From Hemerocallis citrina (Eukaryota; Streptophyta; Magnoliopsida; Asparagales; Asphodelaceae), in assembly GCA_017893485.1 (NCBI GenBank), contig CM030363.1:84125230-84189229 (forward strand): a stretch of 64,000 nt of DNA. The letters are read 5' to 3'. A program made the translations under genes and the position numbers. A model generated the notes under the pieces. It was not told the origin of the DNA. It was given only the letters and a program-made list of their open reading frames with translations, and made no database searches. Each line of letters starts with the position of its first letter. Position 1 is the first letter of the stretch. Shown piece after piece: positions 34,201 to 47,408 of the stretch.

Positions 34201-37200
34201 TCAGATCTGAACAAGTCAAAAATCCTTGGTCACATTGCCCAATACAAAATCATCCAAGTAACCAAGTACAATTGTTCAAGATAAGCAACAAGAAATAATA
34301 ATAATAATAATAGCAAGAGCTCCAGCAACTAGAATCTCATGTCACCTACTCCATCTGGCAGCTGATCTCCAAAATCTGCAGTTTGACAAATTACAGGAAA
34401 AATGAAAGAAAAACAAAATGCCCGTCAATGCAAGTTACGGGCTGCTTGTAGTGCAGGCACAAGTATAGGGATAAAATAAACAAATAGCATGGAATAGACA
34501 TAGTAACAAAGCAGGATAACTAACATGAGTCAGAAAATGAAATCAAGTAACATGATGTACTAACAGGTGCAAGTAACATGTATTAAGTATCAAACAAGCA
34601 GGTAATCAGGTAATCAGGTATACAGGTGTCAAGTAGAATGTACATGTAAGCATGTAACCGGTGTCATGTTATATCATATCAAGTCTTGTATTATATCTAT
34701 CTAGGTAGCACTTCATGGGTCCCAGGTTCTTACCACATGTTTGCTACTTACAAAAAAATTTCGCTTAGGCCTAGTGGTGGGTTTTTATAGGGCTGTGTAC
34801 TCAGGCGTCAGGTAACAATCATGACACACGTAATCGTGAACTCGTGGCATCAAGTAGTAGTATCAAGCATGAATCATGTAGTCATGAAGTATGGCAACAA
34901 GTAATAACAAGTATGAATCATGTAGTCATGAAATATGGCGGCATATAATAATAACAAGCATGAATCATGTAATCATGAAACATTGCGGCATATAATAATA
35001 ACAAGCATGAATCATGTAATCATGAGATATGGTGGCATGTAGTAATAACAAGCATGAATCATGTAATCATGAAACATGGCGGCAAGTTATGGGAAACACG
35101 GGTTCCCCCTTCTGAGTACACATACCTATATTGTCCACTACTAAGGTCTTTCCCTTAACCCCAGCTTGGTTACTTATTATTATTATTAAACAGGCATGTA
35201 CGTGTACAAAACATGGAAAGAAATACATGGTATGAACAAGTAATCAAGTTGGAAGATAAATATGCACGGGTGAAAGACAACACATAAAAGAGTAGGACAA
35301 CGAAAAATCTAATTCAAGACAGCAAGACAGTACTGCACCAAATCTGGAATTCCTGTTGCCACAAACATGCAAACCTAGACCCGTCAAAGAATCTGTAAAA
35401 TAGACTCCCGGTCGAATCCATCAAATATATATAAGTCATATGGTATTTCACAAAAACAAGTCTCAAAACAGATTTGAATTTAGAAAACATATTCAGCCAG
35501 AAATCAAAAGTTTGTATTCATGAACAGGAAAATAGTATGAAAACTCACTAATTAAATCCACAAAAATTTTGGAATATTTCCTAGTATGTTTAGTAACAGA
35601 AAATAAAGTTTCATAATTTTCCAACATAGATATAATAGTCAAGTAAAATTAGAAAACAGCAAGATACGGCAGTTTTGTAAATCTGGAATCACAACCACTG
35701 CAGTACTAAAATAGCAACATCTCACAAAATACAAATCGAAATCCAGATCCGTTAAAAGGGTGATAAATAGATACAGTAGGATATAATTTATTCAAAAAGT
35801 TTTTATAGACAGTAAATAGAAATATGTCGAAATTATTTATCTTTACTGAACAACAAGAAAATTCTACAAGTATAGTAGTTGTTTGCGAGTATAGAATAGT
35901 TTGTAAAAGTCATCAATTAAATCCACAAAAATTAGGGGTTAATCCCAATCAAGTCTAGTTGTAACCAACAAAATATTGGATCAAAATATTATCTTTAGTA
36001 TCAGTAGAAAAATAAATTACCATACAGAATTCATATGAAACTGGATCTGGAATTTTAAACACATCTGTAGTAAAATAGTCATAACTCGAAACTCCAAATC
36101 AAACTGGGATCTGTCAGAAAATCTGAAAAGTAGACAGAATTCTCTATAATTCATATTCACAAAATATTCTAATATACTGACCATAATAGGGTCTAAGATA
36201 CTAAACAAAAACGAAAAGTCGACAAAACAGAAAATCTCCTTCTTGCACAAAATCAACTAGTTCATATGAAAGTCACCCAAAACATAACCGAACATGAAAT
36301 ATGGTATACTAGATGTCCAAGCAATATGGTATAGGTTATTTCAAAAGTCTACAACAAGTTATGCTACAATAAACACAACCAAGCATACGATATTATACGA
36401 ACAAACATGCATGTATACAACAAGAAATGGTCATCCCTAAGTTATTTAATATCATGTGTGTAATGAGGCAACTACGGGTGGGTCAACACAATAGAGACAA
36501 CATCACAAGGAGTTTCACAGAAGAATTTTTTTCTAGAACAAAACTACACTATAGGTAGTATTTTGTACTTATATTACACAAAGAAAAGAATACAAGTTAC
36601 TTGCCTGAAGATGACGATGGAAACGAAGCAAGAGCAAGAATAACGAGAACGGATTCCCAGGCAACGAACTCAACGAACGAATCGAACACGAACACGGACA
36701 AAGAACCACAGCAATGAACTACGACCACAAACACACGATCACAACCCAAACACAACACAAATCACACCCGTACACCAAGAGAGGTAGCGGAGGAGACGGC
36801 GGACGAGGTTACACACCTGCACACCAGGAGAGGCAGCGGAGATGCGAAGAAGACGGCAGGAAGCGCTACTGTCGAAGATGCTGGCTGCTACTGCGAAGGG
36901 AAGATGCTGGCAGCTGCTGCAAAGGGAAACACAGCACGGGGACAGCACACGTGCTGCTGCTGTGACGGGAGGAGGAACCGAGATGCAGACGAGGTAGGTG
37001 GACGAGAGGGAGAGCAGGGGGGTGTCGCTGGCCGAGGGGAGCACAGGGATGAGGGCAGGAGAGCAGAGGGACGAACGGGGGATGAAGAGGTCGGGAGACA
37101 GAGGGAGCAAGGCGCACACAGTAGGTAGTGACGGCTAGGGAGAGGAAGAGGAATGGAGAGGTGCAGGAGGGCGCACAGGGGAATGGGTATACAGGGGAGA

Positions 37201-37979
37201 AGTCAGAAGATAGGGCAGATTGGTTTGGAGACGAGATAGGAACGGGAGCAGGAGGATGGCGACATAGGGGGTAGGGGTTAACGAAGCAGCGCTAAGGTTA
37301 GGGAAGATGCAGATGAGTTTTAAGGAGGTAGGGGATGACGCGGTGTTAGGCGGCTAGGTTTAGAATAGGGGGAAGGTGTACAAATATATATAGGGATATG
37401 AAAAATAAGGTTAGGGAATATGTGTATTAGGTGTATTGGGTAAGGGAGGCGGCTGATAAGGTATAGTGGGTAATGGGTGTGGTTATATAGGGTATTGGGT
37501 ATATGGGTTTTGGGTTGGCAAACGGGTATTTGGGTATTAAATCCAATAGAAAATAAAATAATCAATAAAATATAGGTTTATATAACAAAATATAATTGTA
37601 CTACAATATGGAATTAATTGAAATTACTACAAATACAATTATCAATAGAACTAGATTTTTAAATAAACAATCAAAGATAATAATAATAATAATAACAATA
37701 ATAACAATAATCATAAAAATAAAAATAAAAATAAAAATAACTGTAATAATAATAATACTGAAGAATAGTAATAACAACAATACTAATAGGGTTTGTATTA
37801 TAATATAAATTCATTGGAAAATAGTTACAAATAAAATCATTGATCGAAAATAGATTTTAATAGAAGATCCAACAATACATTTTAACAAAAATAAATTTGA
37901 AAGCGGAAAAATTAATTTACAAAAATTTGAAATACCGAAAATATACAGAAAATACGTATATGCGAAAACAGGGGTTACA
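34201..37979 (-). repeat. LTR, family B, second copy, truncated by TR-GAG2 side
   Basis: Matches 4321-8021 closely: begins TGTAACCCCTGTTTTCGC (minus, 37979) and breaks at 34201, which equals 4321 in copy 1. The last 214 bp of the LTR should lie left of TR-GAG2 but were deleted. Copy-specific features are tandem CATGAATCATGTAATCATGA units (about 34850-35085) and a GC-rich region (36600-37330). No PPT adjoins at 37980, so it was probably a solo LTR inserted in the Sirevirus (ATGAT would be its right duplication). Confidence 0.8.
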
Positions 37980-38035
37980 ATGATATTTGGAAAGTTCGTA
38001 TGTCTCATTTTTTGCAGATGCTTGGAGAAGAAGTA

Positions 38036-39715
38036 TAAAACGTTTGTGTAAACCAAACAGATATCCCTGTCAGTGATGGAAAAAGGATCTTCACAGCAGC
38101 TAAACTATCATTGAAAACTGCAAAGTCCGAAGCTATGCAGGTCAGAACAATGAAAAACTAATGCAATGTGGGCGAAACTGCAAAATAACCTATAAAATCT
38201 GGAACAATGTGTTAAAACATCATGAAGGAACTGCATCTAAGGTAAAAGCCAAAGTTACTTTATGCTTTTTATATGTTTGATATTTTTTGTAAGATTCCAG
38301 GAGAGAACGTAGATTAGATGTTAGCCCGCTTGATATTATCGCACATGATCTTGAGAGCTTGGGTAAGGGGTTAGATGATGACCGAAAGGTTAGAAAACTC
38401 ATAATCTATCTCACGTCTAAATGAGACATAAAAGCTGCTGCAATGAGGGAAACGCTTGAAGAGAAAGGATTCGACTACTATACCTTTTAGGAAAAATTGA
38501 AGACGTATGAGAAGGAGATTGTCGAAACAAAGTGACACCGGCAGAACATTGGTATTATACCCAAAACCGAAAAGAATACCATTGCCTTAAAAGCAGCAAC
38601 TTCATGACAATCAAAATCAGAATCAGATGAAAATATCGCACTGCTAACTAAACAATTCAGTAAGTATCTCAAACGCAAAAAGTATGGTTGGTCACAAGGA
38701 GGAAGTGACAAAGACAAAGAGGAAGTGACATATGTTACAAATGCAAGAAGCCATGACACATCCGTGCAAGTTATCCCCTCTCGCATGATAGGAACAAAGA
38801 ATATCATCACTCCAACTCAGGATTCAGAAAGAAGGCATTCAAGGCAACATGATTCAATTCAAACTCAACTGATGAAGAGCAAGAACACAATGACTTCAGA
38901 TTCATGGCTCTTGGAAATGATGAGGTGCAATCATCACTCTAAGAAGAGGTAATCAATGAACCTACCTATGATGATCTAGTTGACATATGTAATGGCTTAA
39001 AAGATTAGGCAAAGAAATTAAGTCGTGAATTGAAATAATATAAACAAATGTCTAATGAATCACATGACTCATGTATTTCAAAAATAAAAAGTTGAAAGAT
39101 GCAAATTTATTGATTATTGAAAAATCCGAGTCATTTAGAAAGGATCATGATTTATTGATGGAGGAAAATGAGTGCCTAAAACAACAAGTTCGAGAATCTC
39201 TAGCAATATAATATGAAAACCTAAAAGAAATTCATGAGAAATCTATTTATATTTCTAAACTCACCAATGACCTAAATGAATGCAAAAGAAAATTTAACGA
39301 GATAGTGGAAGGTTGTAAGGAAGCACTCGAACAAAATAGGATACTTGATGCTACTCTAGATACTCTTCTTTGGAATACTAAAGACAATGAAAAAACTAGA
39401 AAAAGATTTTGTAATAGAATGATTGAGCTCGAAAAAGTTGAAAAATATGAATGGCCAAATTATCTTGTGACAAGAAATTCAAGATCATATCATGATAATC
39501 GAAGACTTTGTTATAATGAGCCACTACAACGTCAAAATACTAAGCAATCCTGTCAAACACATGCATAGCCACCAAAATAAATACAAATTAGTACATAACT
39601 ATGCAAATGTGCATGACCCAAGGCATAATCACATTACTTGTCACGATTGCTGTAAATTAGAACATATATCTTATAACTGCTCGTTAAAGAAGATACCAAT
39701 TTTGTTTGAGTGAAA
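38036..39715 (+). pseudogene. Sirevirus gag remnant
   Basis: The frame is broken by many stops. Recognisable parts are DDDRKVRKLI (38360), ALKAATS...DENIALLTKQFSKYL (38590-38670), a first knuckle ICYKCKKP-stop-HIRASYP (38727-38765; Gly codon turned to TGA, last Cys to Tyr), MALGNDEVQ, a long Glu/Lys-rich heptad region (38950-39420) and a second knuckle CHDCCKLEHISYNC (about 39640-39680) with all CCHC residues. The length of about 550 codons and the coiled coil between knuckles suit Sirevirus Gag. Confidence 0.7.
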
Positions 39716-41000
39716 AAGAATGTAAGTGCAAGAATAAACTAATTTGGACACCAAAAATTACACCTACCAATCTTAATGTAGGTGCATCAACGTGCCTAAC
39801 CTAAAGATCGGTGGTACCTTGAAAATGAATGCTCAAACCATATGACAGGTGACAACAAATACTTTGCATCACTATCAACGAAAATAGGAAAGGACATCAT
39901 CTTTGGAGATAACAACACTGGTCAAATCATCGGTAAAGGTAAAATTAATTTTGGTTCATCATGCACCATTGATGATGTACTTTTAGTAAGAGGTTTGAAA
40001 TACAATTTACTTAGCGTTAGTCACTTATGTGATAAAGGTTATACAGTTAATTTTGATAAAAAAAAATGCATGCAATGTATTAGATAATAATAAATCATGT
40101 TTATTTCTTGCTAATATATGCAATAATGTGTATGTCATCAATTCTATTGAATTAGCACAGGAGAATATGAGATGCTTTGCTGCTAGGAACGAAGATTGTT
40201 GGCTATGGCATCAGCGACTTGGACACACAGTTATGGATAATCTCAACAAACTTGTGAATAAGGAACTTGTGCGTGGAATTCCAAAAATCAAGTTTGACAA
40301 AGATAAACCATGTTATTCGTGTCAATTCGGTAAGCAAACTAAAATTTCCCACAAGCTCAATAAAATAGTATCAACTTCTAAACCTCTTAAAATTTTGCAC
40401 ATGGACCTTTTTGGACCATCACGAAAACGTAGTAATGGAGGTGCACAATATGCTTTCATAATTGTAGATAACTACAGTAGATTCACTTGGGTTACTTTTT
40501 ATCACAAAAGGATGACACCTCGTGTTTTTCAATAATTTTGTCGCATAGTAGAAAATGAGAAAAGCCTCACCATTGTCACTATTCGTAGTGATCATGGTGG
40601 GGAATTTCAAAATGAATTTTTTACGTCGTTTTGTGATAAAAATTAATAAAACATGAGTTTGCATGTTTTCACACTCCCCAACAAAATAGGGTTGTGGAAA
40701 GGAAAAAATTGATCTCTTCAAGAAATGGCCCACACAATGCTTAGCGAAAATGATTTAACAAAATTCTTATGGGTGGAAGCTGTCAATACAGCCTGTTACA
40801 CCATTAACCAATTAATTATTAGAAAATATCTTGAGAAAATGATTTTTGAACTATATTATGAAAAAATTCCAAACTTGAGTTATTTTCGTATATTTGGATG
40901 CAAAGTGTTTATTTTAAACACCTTTGATAACTTGGAAAGTTTTGATCACAAAAGTGATGAAGACGTATTCTTAGGATATTCTCTAAGTAGCAAAGCTTAT
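39716..41000 (+). pseudogene. Sirevirus protease and integrase remnant
   Basis: Protease: WYL then ENE at 39821-39829 where copia proteases have the catalytic DSG, followed by CSNHMTGD and NLLSVSHLCDKGYTV. The GAG-pre-integrase region has the HHCC pattern (CWLWHQRLGH ... CYSCQFGK). The integrase core shows LHMDLFGP (Asp), IRSDHGGEF (Asp) and QQNRVVERK (Glu), then LSYFRIFGCKVFILN. Frameshifts lie at about 40075, 40535, 40645 and 40715. The element breaks at 41000 where LTR D starts. The missing protease Asp means polyprotein cleavage would fail. Confidence 0.85.
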
Positions 41001-44000
41001 TGTAACACCCCGGATTCCGGTTATTGGACATCCGTGACACAACCAGAATCCTTGCCTTCAAATGCATCTCAACACAGTAAATAACACAGAAATTTAAATA
41101 CTTTTATTGCCATCAGAGTTATTACATCAATAATTACAAATATCAATTTGTTCTTGAACAAGGAAACAAATTACATAACTTATTACAACTTATTACAAGG
41201 AATATTCAGGCTCCTCTTGCGAAGCTGTCAGCTGTCCTCCACATCGATAATCGATTGGTCATTGCCAAAACTCCACTGAGTGGTCTATCTGCCTCCTTGG
41301 GACTTGCCCCTCGGCTTGAGCCTTCTACTGCGTGACTCTGATATTTCTGCACCCGTTCGAAGGGGAGGCATGCACATGGCCTCCCTACTTGGATGCCCTG
41401 CTGGTCTGCCTCTCCTGCCCTCTCGACCCGGTATCTAACACCTAATTAAGTGGGCACGTCAGTAATTCTACTGACGCAATGCTGATAAGAAAACAGCGAT
41501 CTCCAATTATCACACCCACAATTCAACTTGAATGGAAAAGAAATGTGTATCCTGATTTCCTAGTGTTCATGTATGCCATGACTTGAATTGTAATACAAAA
41601 CACAGAGTACAGAATAGTTTCACTTAATCTAATGTTAGCATGACTCTTGATACACATGCATCTCATACTATATGTGCCCCAGATCAAGCCGTTTCTCCAG
41701 TTTCAGGGATTTGAACCCTCGCTATGCAATACATTCTAATTCGGTCCACTTCCTTTTTCTGATAGTATGACATGGTTGAGGAGGTATAAATAAAAAGAAA
41801 TAATTCGGGGAGCTACTCCGTTGTCACCAATAATTGTTGCATCGGACCATCCTCAAAAGCTGTGATGAACTTACATCTTACAGCAGCATATCTATTGTGC
41901 AGAAGATCCATTATGATCCGTTCATGTCCACAACATAGAACATGACGGCCTTGAATGTCTAAAACTCCCTATCCACCAGGAAATCGACATCCCATTCTTA
42001 CCATGGTACTTCAGAATTCAACAGTGCAAGATACGCACAACTGCACGTATCCCTAATGACAGGAAGAGACACACCATATTTATCACCACCCAGTGCCAAC
42101 TCTCAGAACGAGTTGGATTATAGGGAATCACCCCTAACATTGATTCGGTCTTCAAGCGAAACAATAAAGGAAACCTAATCAATGCAATTCACTGAAAAGA
42201 TATTCTTACCCAAAATATACATGGTGTCAATCAAACAATGTCGAGCCTGACTAGTCTGTCAAATCAACAATCATCACGAGAATCACATCCATTGATTCCA
42301 ATACCTTTGCAGGTCTTCGATAAAATAATCCCGGCCCGTGACCCTCGGCGAGTAGTCCAACGGTGCCCAAAGGATGCAACGTAATTCAAAGAAGGTAAGA
42401 ACACACATAACCATCAATTCTTGACCATTGACAGACTCAGGCATCGAGACACCAAACACAAACCGACCAGAGTTATATCCCAACTCACTCATGTCCACCA
42501 AGAGTACTAAGCACAGGAACTTGTCTAAGTTCCAAACAAAATGCTAAAAACATCATTAAAAACCCGATAGCTCATGATCACCACATTGCGTATGCAGAGG
42601 GTTCCTCATCAATTGTCCGATGAACTAGTTCAGGAAATAGCAGTAGTTGTGAACCAAGCTACGCTAATCAGAAACCAACACACTCAAAATTTCTAGAGGG
42701 GTAAGGAGTTCCATTATAATTCCCTAGTGGACGATTCCCTCAAATTCTTTAAGGAACTCAAGTCCCCAAGCTAACTTAAGCTCGAAGTTAACTTAGACAA
42801 CAGGTTGCTAAACTTGCAACGACCATAACTTCCAGCACACAATTTGGAATTGCTTGACATCTTCCATTATGGAAAGATAAGATCATAGTCTACAACTCTC
42901 CAGTTAACCATTTTCTCAAATTCGATCATCTTGACACCATAAAAATCTCATACACTTTCAGCTTGTACGTTTCTTCATACACTCGCTGTATCTTTCCAAC
43001 ATCATAAAAATTTGCTCGCTCATTGGAATTACTTGATTCCGGGTTCTATAGAAAGGTGGGAGTGTCTAATACAACTTCTTAGGTGAACACATCCCCAGAT
43101 TCAATTATTAAAGTCCTCGAAAACACCAAATTCCATCAGGTGCGCAAACAAGGGAAAAGTTGATTCTTTAATAAACAGGATTTCGACTAGACTGGATCTG
43201 CCCTAATCTTTGAAAAATTAAAACTCTCAACCTACAAACTAGAATTACAAAATTCCAGTTGGGTTAGAAGGCTATGACTCCCTACTACGACTCTCTAGTT
43301 GGTTGATTTCCCAAATTCTTAACGAACAATTCCAGAATTTCCCATCTTCACAGACTAGCCGATTTGTACTCAGCTGAACCCAGTCCACTTTGAAATTCAA
43401 TAATAAATCAACATTAAGTCCAGTGCTCATGAAGTTTGAGATCCTTAATCCACACATATACTGTTCCATTGTGTCCAAAATTTATATTCAAATTCATCTC
43501 ACACAATGAGTTATGACTCCTCAAACAATGCACAAAATTTCAGCTGCTCTTTCCGCGAGATATTTCCTACCCCTTACTAAAAAAAATTGAAACATCATCA
43601 AATGATCTCTAAAAGTTCTAAAATTTGAGAATCATCAAATAGACTCATAACATAAGCTATTCCCAAAGTTTCATAGAAATATCATAAATACACCAGGAGT
43701 TATGGCTTTTTGAACTTCAGTCCAAACCACAGACAGCTGCCACTTCCAGATCAGTTATATGCTACAATTTCTTTAAGGTATCAAACGACCTCGAAAAATT
43801 ATGAAATTAAAGACTATAGTTTTAGACACATAAAAGAGTGTCTAAAAAAAATTTCAGCTCAAATTACTCATCCAATTTTGAGTTACAAAATTGGAAAGAC
43901 ACCGCAAATTCACACAATCAGCAGCTCTCTTGGTTGCTCACTGTCCAAAAATTGGGCTGTTGTTTGGGTTACTAAATTGCATCCAAAAATTATGAAAAAA

Positions 44001-44750
44001 TTCATGGATGCTATAAATACATAGAAGAACAAATATCCCAAACTTGAGCCTCAAATTCAGAATCGTTTGGGAGCAAAAAATTCCCAAACTCACCCTCTTA
44101 TACATGTTCAAAAAAAAAAAAAATACCATGAAGAGTTGTTCTACCTTACCAAAATTTTTCTTAGCATGTTAATATTCATATATGATCACCAAACTTTTCT
44201 TAACTACAACCTCATGCTAAAAATTACATACACATAAAAACTAATCTTTATAGTTTAGAGTATCACCCACATGTAGTTTGCAAGAAAAACTCCTCCTTGT
44301 AGCTTTGCTTGCTAGCCTCCATGCTCACTTGATCCTCTACAATCCAAGGTGTAGTTGTTGTTGCTAGCTCCTCTATTTTCCCTCTTCTACTACAACTCCT
44401 TCCTACTACAAAATATTTCACCTTCTATTTTCTCTTAAATTTTTTTTTTTGAAGAACACTAGATGAGAAGAAAAAATGAGAAGTGAGTGGAGTGGAGCTT
44501 TTATAGAAAAATGGGAGCTAGGTTTTGGGGTGAAGGGAATGGGCCGGCCATCATGGCATGGAGGTGGAGGATGGGGTAGTGTGGATGGAGTGGAGATGGA
44601 TGGAGGAGATGATGCCAACACAATTTTTCTAGAAGCTCTTTGAAAGTTTCAAGGAAACTTCTCACTCTCAAAGTCAACATACACATGGTGAATTATCTCC
44701 ACCATTGAATCTTCATAAAAATCCAAGCCATGATGTGATGCTGGAATCCC
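41001..44750 (-). repeat. LTR D, chromovirus-type, minus orientation, 5' end truncated
   Basis: The left end TGTAACACCCCGGATTCC is the inverse of a typical GGGGTGTTACA LTR terminus. It shares CCTAATTAAGTGGGCACGTC with LTR C (10175 region) and has a minus-strand TATA box (CTATAAAAGC, near 44498). The start expected right of 44750 is missing: at 44751 the sequence switches to copia RNase H. It splits the Sirevirus after SSKAY of the integrase region. No internal domain is present. Confidence 0.7.
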
Positions 44751-45532
44751 TTGCTTTATATTACTGCATCTCGTCCTGATATAATGTTTAGTCTACGTTT
44801 ATGTACACGTTTTCAGTCATGTCTTCGATCACATTCCCATTAAATGCGATAATACTAGCACTGTTCATATGACGAAAAATTTTATTCAACATAGTCGCAC
44901 TAAGCATATAGAAATTCTTTACCACTTCATTACAGATCATTTTCAAAAGGGAGATGTTGTTCTTAACTATATTTCAACGGATTTGCAATTAGCTGATATA
45001 TTAACAAAACCATTAGATGAAAAACGTTTTCATTTTTCAAAAGGATAATTAAATGTCATTGATATTTTTACATGATTTCTTTTTATCAACTTTATGCATG
45101 TTCTTATGACTAAAACAGTTCAACAAGTATGTCGGTCGACTGCATGGTCGACTGTGCTCCTCATAAGCGGTCCAGTCGACCGTCTCATATACTGGCATTT
45201 CCCTGTAACAAGTGCTCTTTTGGTCGAATGTGGATCGGTCGACCGTCCCATATACTGCCATTTTCCTGTACTAGGTGCTCTTTTGGTCGAAAGTGGACCG
45301 GTCAACCGCACGGTCGACCGTCCTGCTCACTGCTAGATTAACTTACAGTCTTCCCCTCCTTTTTTTGCGTTATGGTCGACCGTCCATGAACCGATCGACC
45401 GGTTCTATCGACTTATCAGATCCAAAATCCTTTCTTTCTCTCTATGAAATGTGGGAACCGCTCTCCTAGTATATATACCTCTTCTCCATTCTTCCCACAG
45501 CCACCACGAAAACCCTAGCCTTTTTTTCTCAA
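44751..45532 (+). repeat. Sirevirus segment, tandem copy A (RNase H end and 3' region)
   Basis: TTGCTTTATATTACTGCATC at 44751 recurs at 45949, so copies A and B lie 1198 bp apart. Both read LLYITASRPDIMFSLRL, then skip the middle of RNase H to reach the conserved end (DLQLADI(L/F)TKPLDEK), followed by palindromes, a TATA box and AACCCTAGCC. The shared internal deletion shows that the duplication came later. Confidence 0.8.
45130..45420. repeat. GGTCGACC palindrome array (copy A)
   Basis: GGTCGACTG at 45133 and 45145, CAGTCGACCG at 45173, CGGTCGACCG at 45237 and about 45311, TGGTCGACCG near 45374 and GATCGACCGG near 45393. A 64-bp unit (CCGTCTCATATACTGGCATT ...) repeats twice. Clustered palindromes ahead of the 3' LTR are a described trait of Sireviruses. 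Confidence 0.8.
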
Positions 45533-45649
45533 TCAAAGCACTAATAAATTCTTGATAGACGAGATGCACACATAACAAATTGATGTCATGGAAAATGATC
45601 ACACTCATCCATCAATACCAACTCAACCTCCCATGATTGAAAAATGACC

Positions 45650-45948
45650 TGCTGAGAAAATCATGTCTAGTCATCCCGCAGATATTATACGAAGTGATAT
45701 GTCAAAAGGGGATGAATTTGAAATGAGTATGATGGGCGAATTAACCTACTTTCTTGGACTTCAAGTACAGCAATGGAAGGATGGAATCTTTATAAATCAA
45801 TCTAAATATGCTTTAAAAATTCATCAAAAAGTTTGATCTTGATAGTGCCAATGCATACAAAACTCACATGGTCACTACCACTACACTCTCCAAAGATGAA
45901 TCTGGTAACAATGTTGATATTTCTACTTATTGAGGTATGATTGGTTGC
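45650..45948 (+). pseudogene. Sirevirus reverse transcriptase, C-terminal remnant
   Basis: FEMSMMGELTYFLGLQVQQW and GIFINQSKYALKIHQK are the end of a copia RT; after a frameshift come TTTLSKDESGNNVDISTY and GMIGCLLYITASRPDIMF, running into copy B. The upstream RT with the YVDD site is absent. The 117 bp before it (45533-45649) has no clear assignment. Confidence 0.8.
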
Positions 45949-46329
45949 TTGCTTTATATTACTGCATCTCGTCCTGATATAATGTTTAGTCTACGTTTAT
46001 GTGCACGTTTTCAGTCATGTCTTCGATCACATTCTCATTAAATGTGATAATACAAGTACTGTTCATATGACGAAAAATTTTGTTCAACATAGTCGCACTA
46101 AGCATACAGAAATTCTTTACCACTTCATTAAAGATCATTTTCAAAAGGGAGATGTTGTTCTTAACTATATTTCAACGGATTTGCAATTAGCTGATATATT
46201 TACAAAACCATTAGACGAAAAATATTTTCATTTTTAAAAGGATAATTAAATGTCATTGATATTTTTACATGATTTCTTTATATCAACTTTATGCATGTTC
46301 TTATGACTAAAACAGTTCAACAAGTATGT

Positions 46330-46590
46330 CGGTCGACTGCATGGTCGACTTTGCTCCTCATAAGCGGTACGATCGACCGTCTCATATACTGGCATTTCCC
46401 TGTCACAAGTGCTCTTTTGGTCGAATGTGGACCGGTCGACCGTCCCACATACTGCCATTTTCCTGTACTAGTTGCTCTTTTGGTCGAAAGTGGACCGGTC
46501 GACCGTCCTGCTTACTACTAGATTAACTTACAGTCTTCCCCTCTCTTTTTTGGCGTTGTGGTCGACCATCCATGAACCGGTCGACCGGTT
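46330..46590. repeat. GGTCGACC palindrome array (copy B)
   Basis: CGGTCGACTG (46330), TGGTCGACTT, CGATCGACCG, CGGTCGACCG (46434 and 46498), TGGTCGACCA and CGGTCGACCG (46579), colinear with copy A. One unit differs: copy A has an extra CGGTCAACCGCA near 45299. Confidence 0.8.
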
Positions 46591-46654
46591 CTATCGACTT
46601 ATCAGATCCTAAATCCTTTCTTTTTCTCTATGACATGTGGGGACCGCTCTCCTA

Positions 46655-46670
46655 GTATATATACCTCTTC
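46655..46670 (+). promoter_or_regulatory. TATA-like box upstream of the extra ORF
   Basis: CTAGTATATATACCTC lies about 135 bp before the ATG at 46794; AACCCTAGCCC follows it, as in many plant transcript leaders. It is also present in copy A (45467 region). It could be an LTR promoter or a dedicated promoter for the extra ORF. Confidence 0.4.
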
Positions 46671-46793
46671 TCCATTCTTCCCACAGCCTCCATGAAAACC
46701 CTAGCCCTTTTTTCTCAAACCCACCAGATCTCCTATTATTTTTTTTTTCGCTTCAGATTTTCGGGTGTTTACTTCTCCTTTGCTTGGTCTCTC

Positions 46794-46892
46794 ATGTCTT
46801 CTCATTGTCCTTCTTCTTCTCATCGTTCAAAGGGTAAGAAATCGGTTACCTCAAAACACTTTACTAGAGAAGGAATTATGTATCGTTACACC
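46794..46892 (+). pseudogene. Extra ORF after Sirevirus pol, 5' part, split by the hAT
   Basis: The ATG at 46794 opens 33 codons rich in Ser and basic residues (SSSHRSKGKKSVTSKHF), then FTREGIMYRYT at the hAT target site. After the hAT, the frame resumes at 62863. The motif KGKK(P/S)VTSK-F followed by a folded region resembles N-termini of plant retroelement-associated ORFs, but I cannot assign a family securely. In Sireviruses an env-like ORF can occupy this position. Confidence 0.45.
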
Positions 46893-47105
46893 TAGGGTTG
46901 GCATTCGGGTCGAACGGGCCGGGTCGGGCCGGACCCGCCCGGGTTCAATGTTGACTTGGGCGGGTTCGGGCCGAGTTGGTTGCTTAACCGGACCGGGTCG
47001 AAAAGTAGAAATGGCGACCCGCCCAACCCGTGAACCCTTTCGGGTCCAAACCAGGTCGGTTCGGGTCGGGTCACGGGCTGGCCCGTTTAGATAGGTTTTT
47101 TTTTA

Positions 47106-47112
47106 ACCTTAA

Positions 47113-47160
<48 letters not shown>
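47106..47160. repeat. (AAT)n microsatellite
   Basis: About 17 ATA/AAT triplets just inside the left hAT end. Confidence 0.95.
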
Positions 47161-47161
<1 letters not shown>

Positions 47162-47408
47162 TTGTAAGAGTGAAATTGGCCAAAAATTTTGAAATATTAT
47201 TTATATGATTTCAAGTTATACAAGTTCACAATTTCTAGTAAGAAATAAATAATTCACAAATTTGTTTTATAAACATATTTCTTATATACAATTTTAATTT
47301 ACTTCAATATTTATAATTTGAAATAACAAGCAAATATCTAATACATTTTTTTTATCTATTTACAATTGTCTTCAAGTCGGTGACCTTCAATTTGTTGTTG
47401 TTGACTTA

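Larger units (their letters stand above)
45949..46728 (+). pseudogene. Sirevirus RNase H end and 3' region, tandem copy B
   Basis: Continues the RT remnant. The frame 46001-46237 gives IKCDNTSTVHMTKNFVQHSR and ISTDLQLADIFTKPLDEKYF before a stop, the conserved end of copia pol. A second GGTCGACC array follows (46330-46590). The middle of RNase H is deleted, as in copy A. Confidence 0.8.

Noticed and set aside
36714..37128. Overlapping frames in the GC-rich part of family-B LTR copy 2
   Set aside because: The aligned regions of the other copies do not keep these frames; they are composition effects.
26246..46590. GTCGAC motifs as cloning or linker contamination
   Set aside because: They are embedded in diverged element sequence, vary in flanks and recur in both LTRs.
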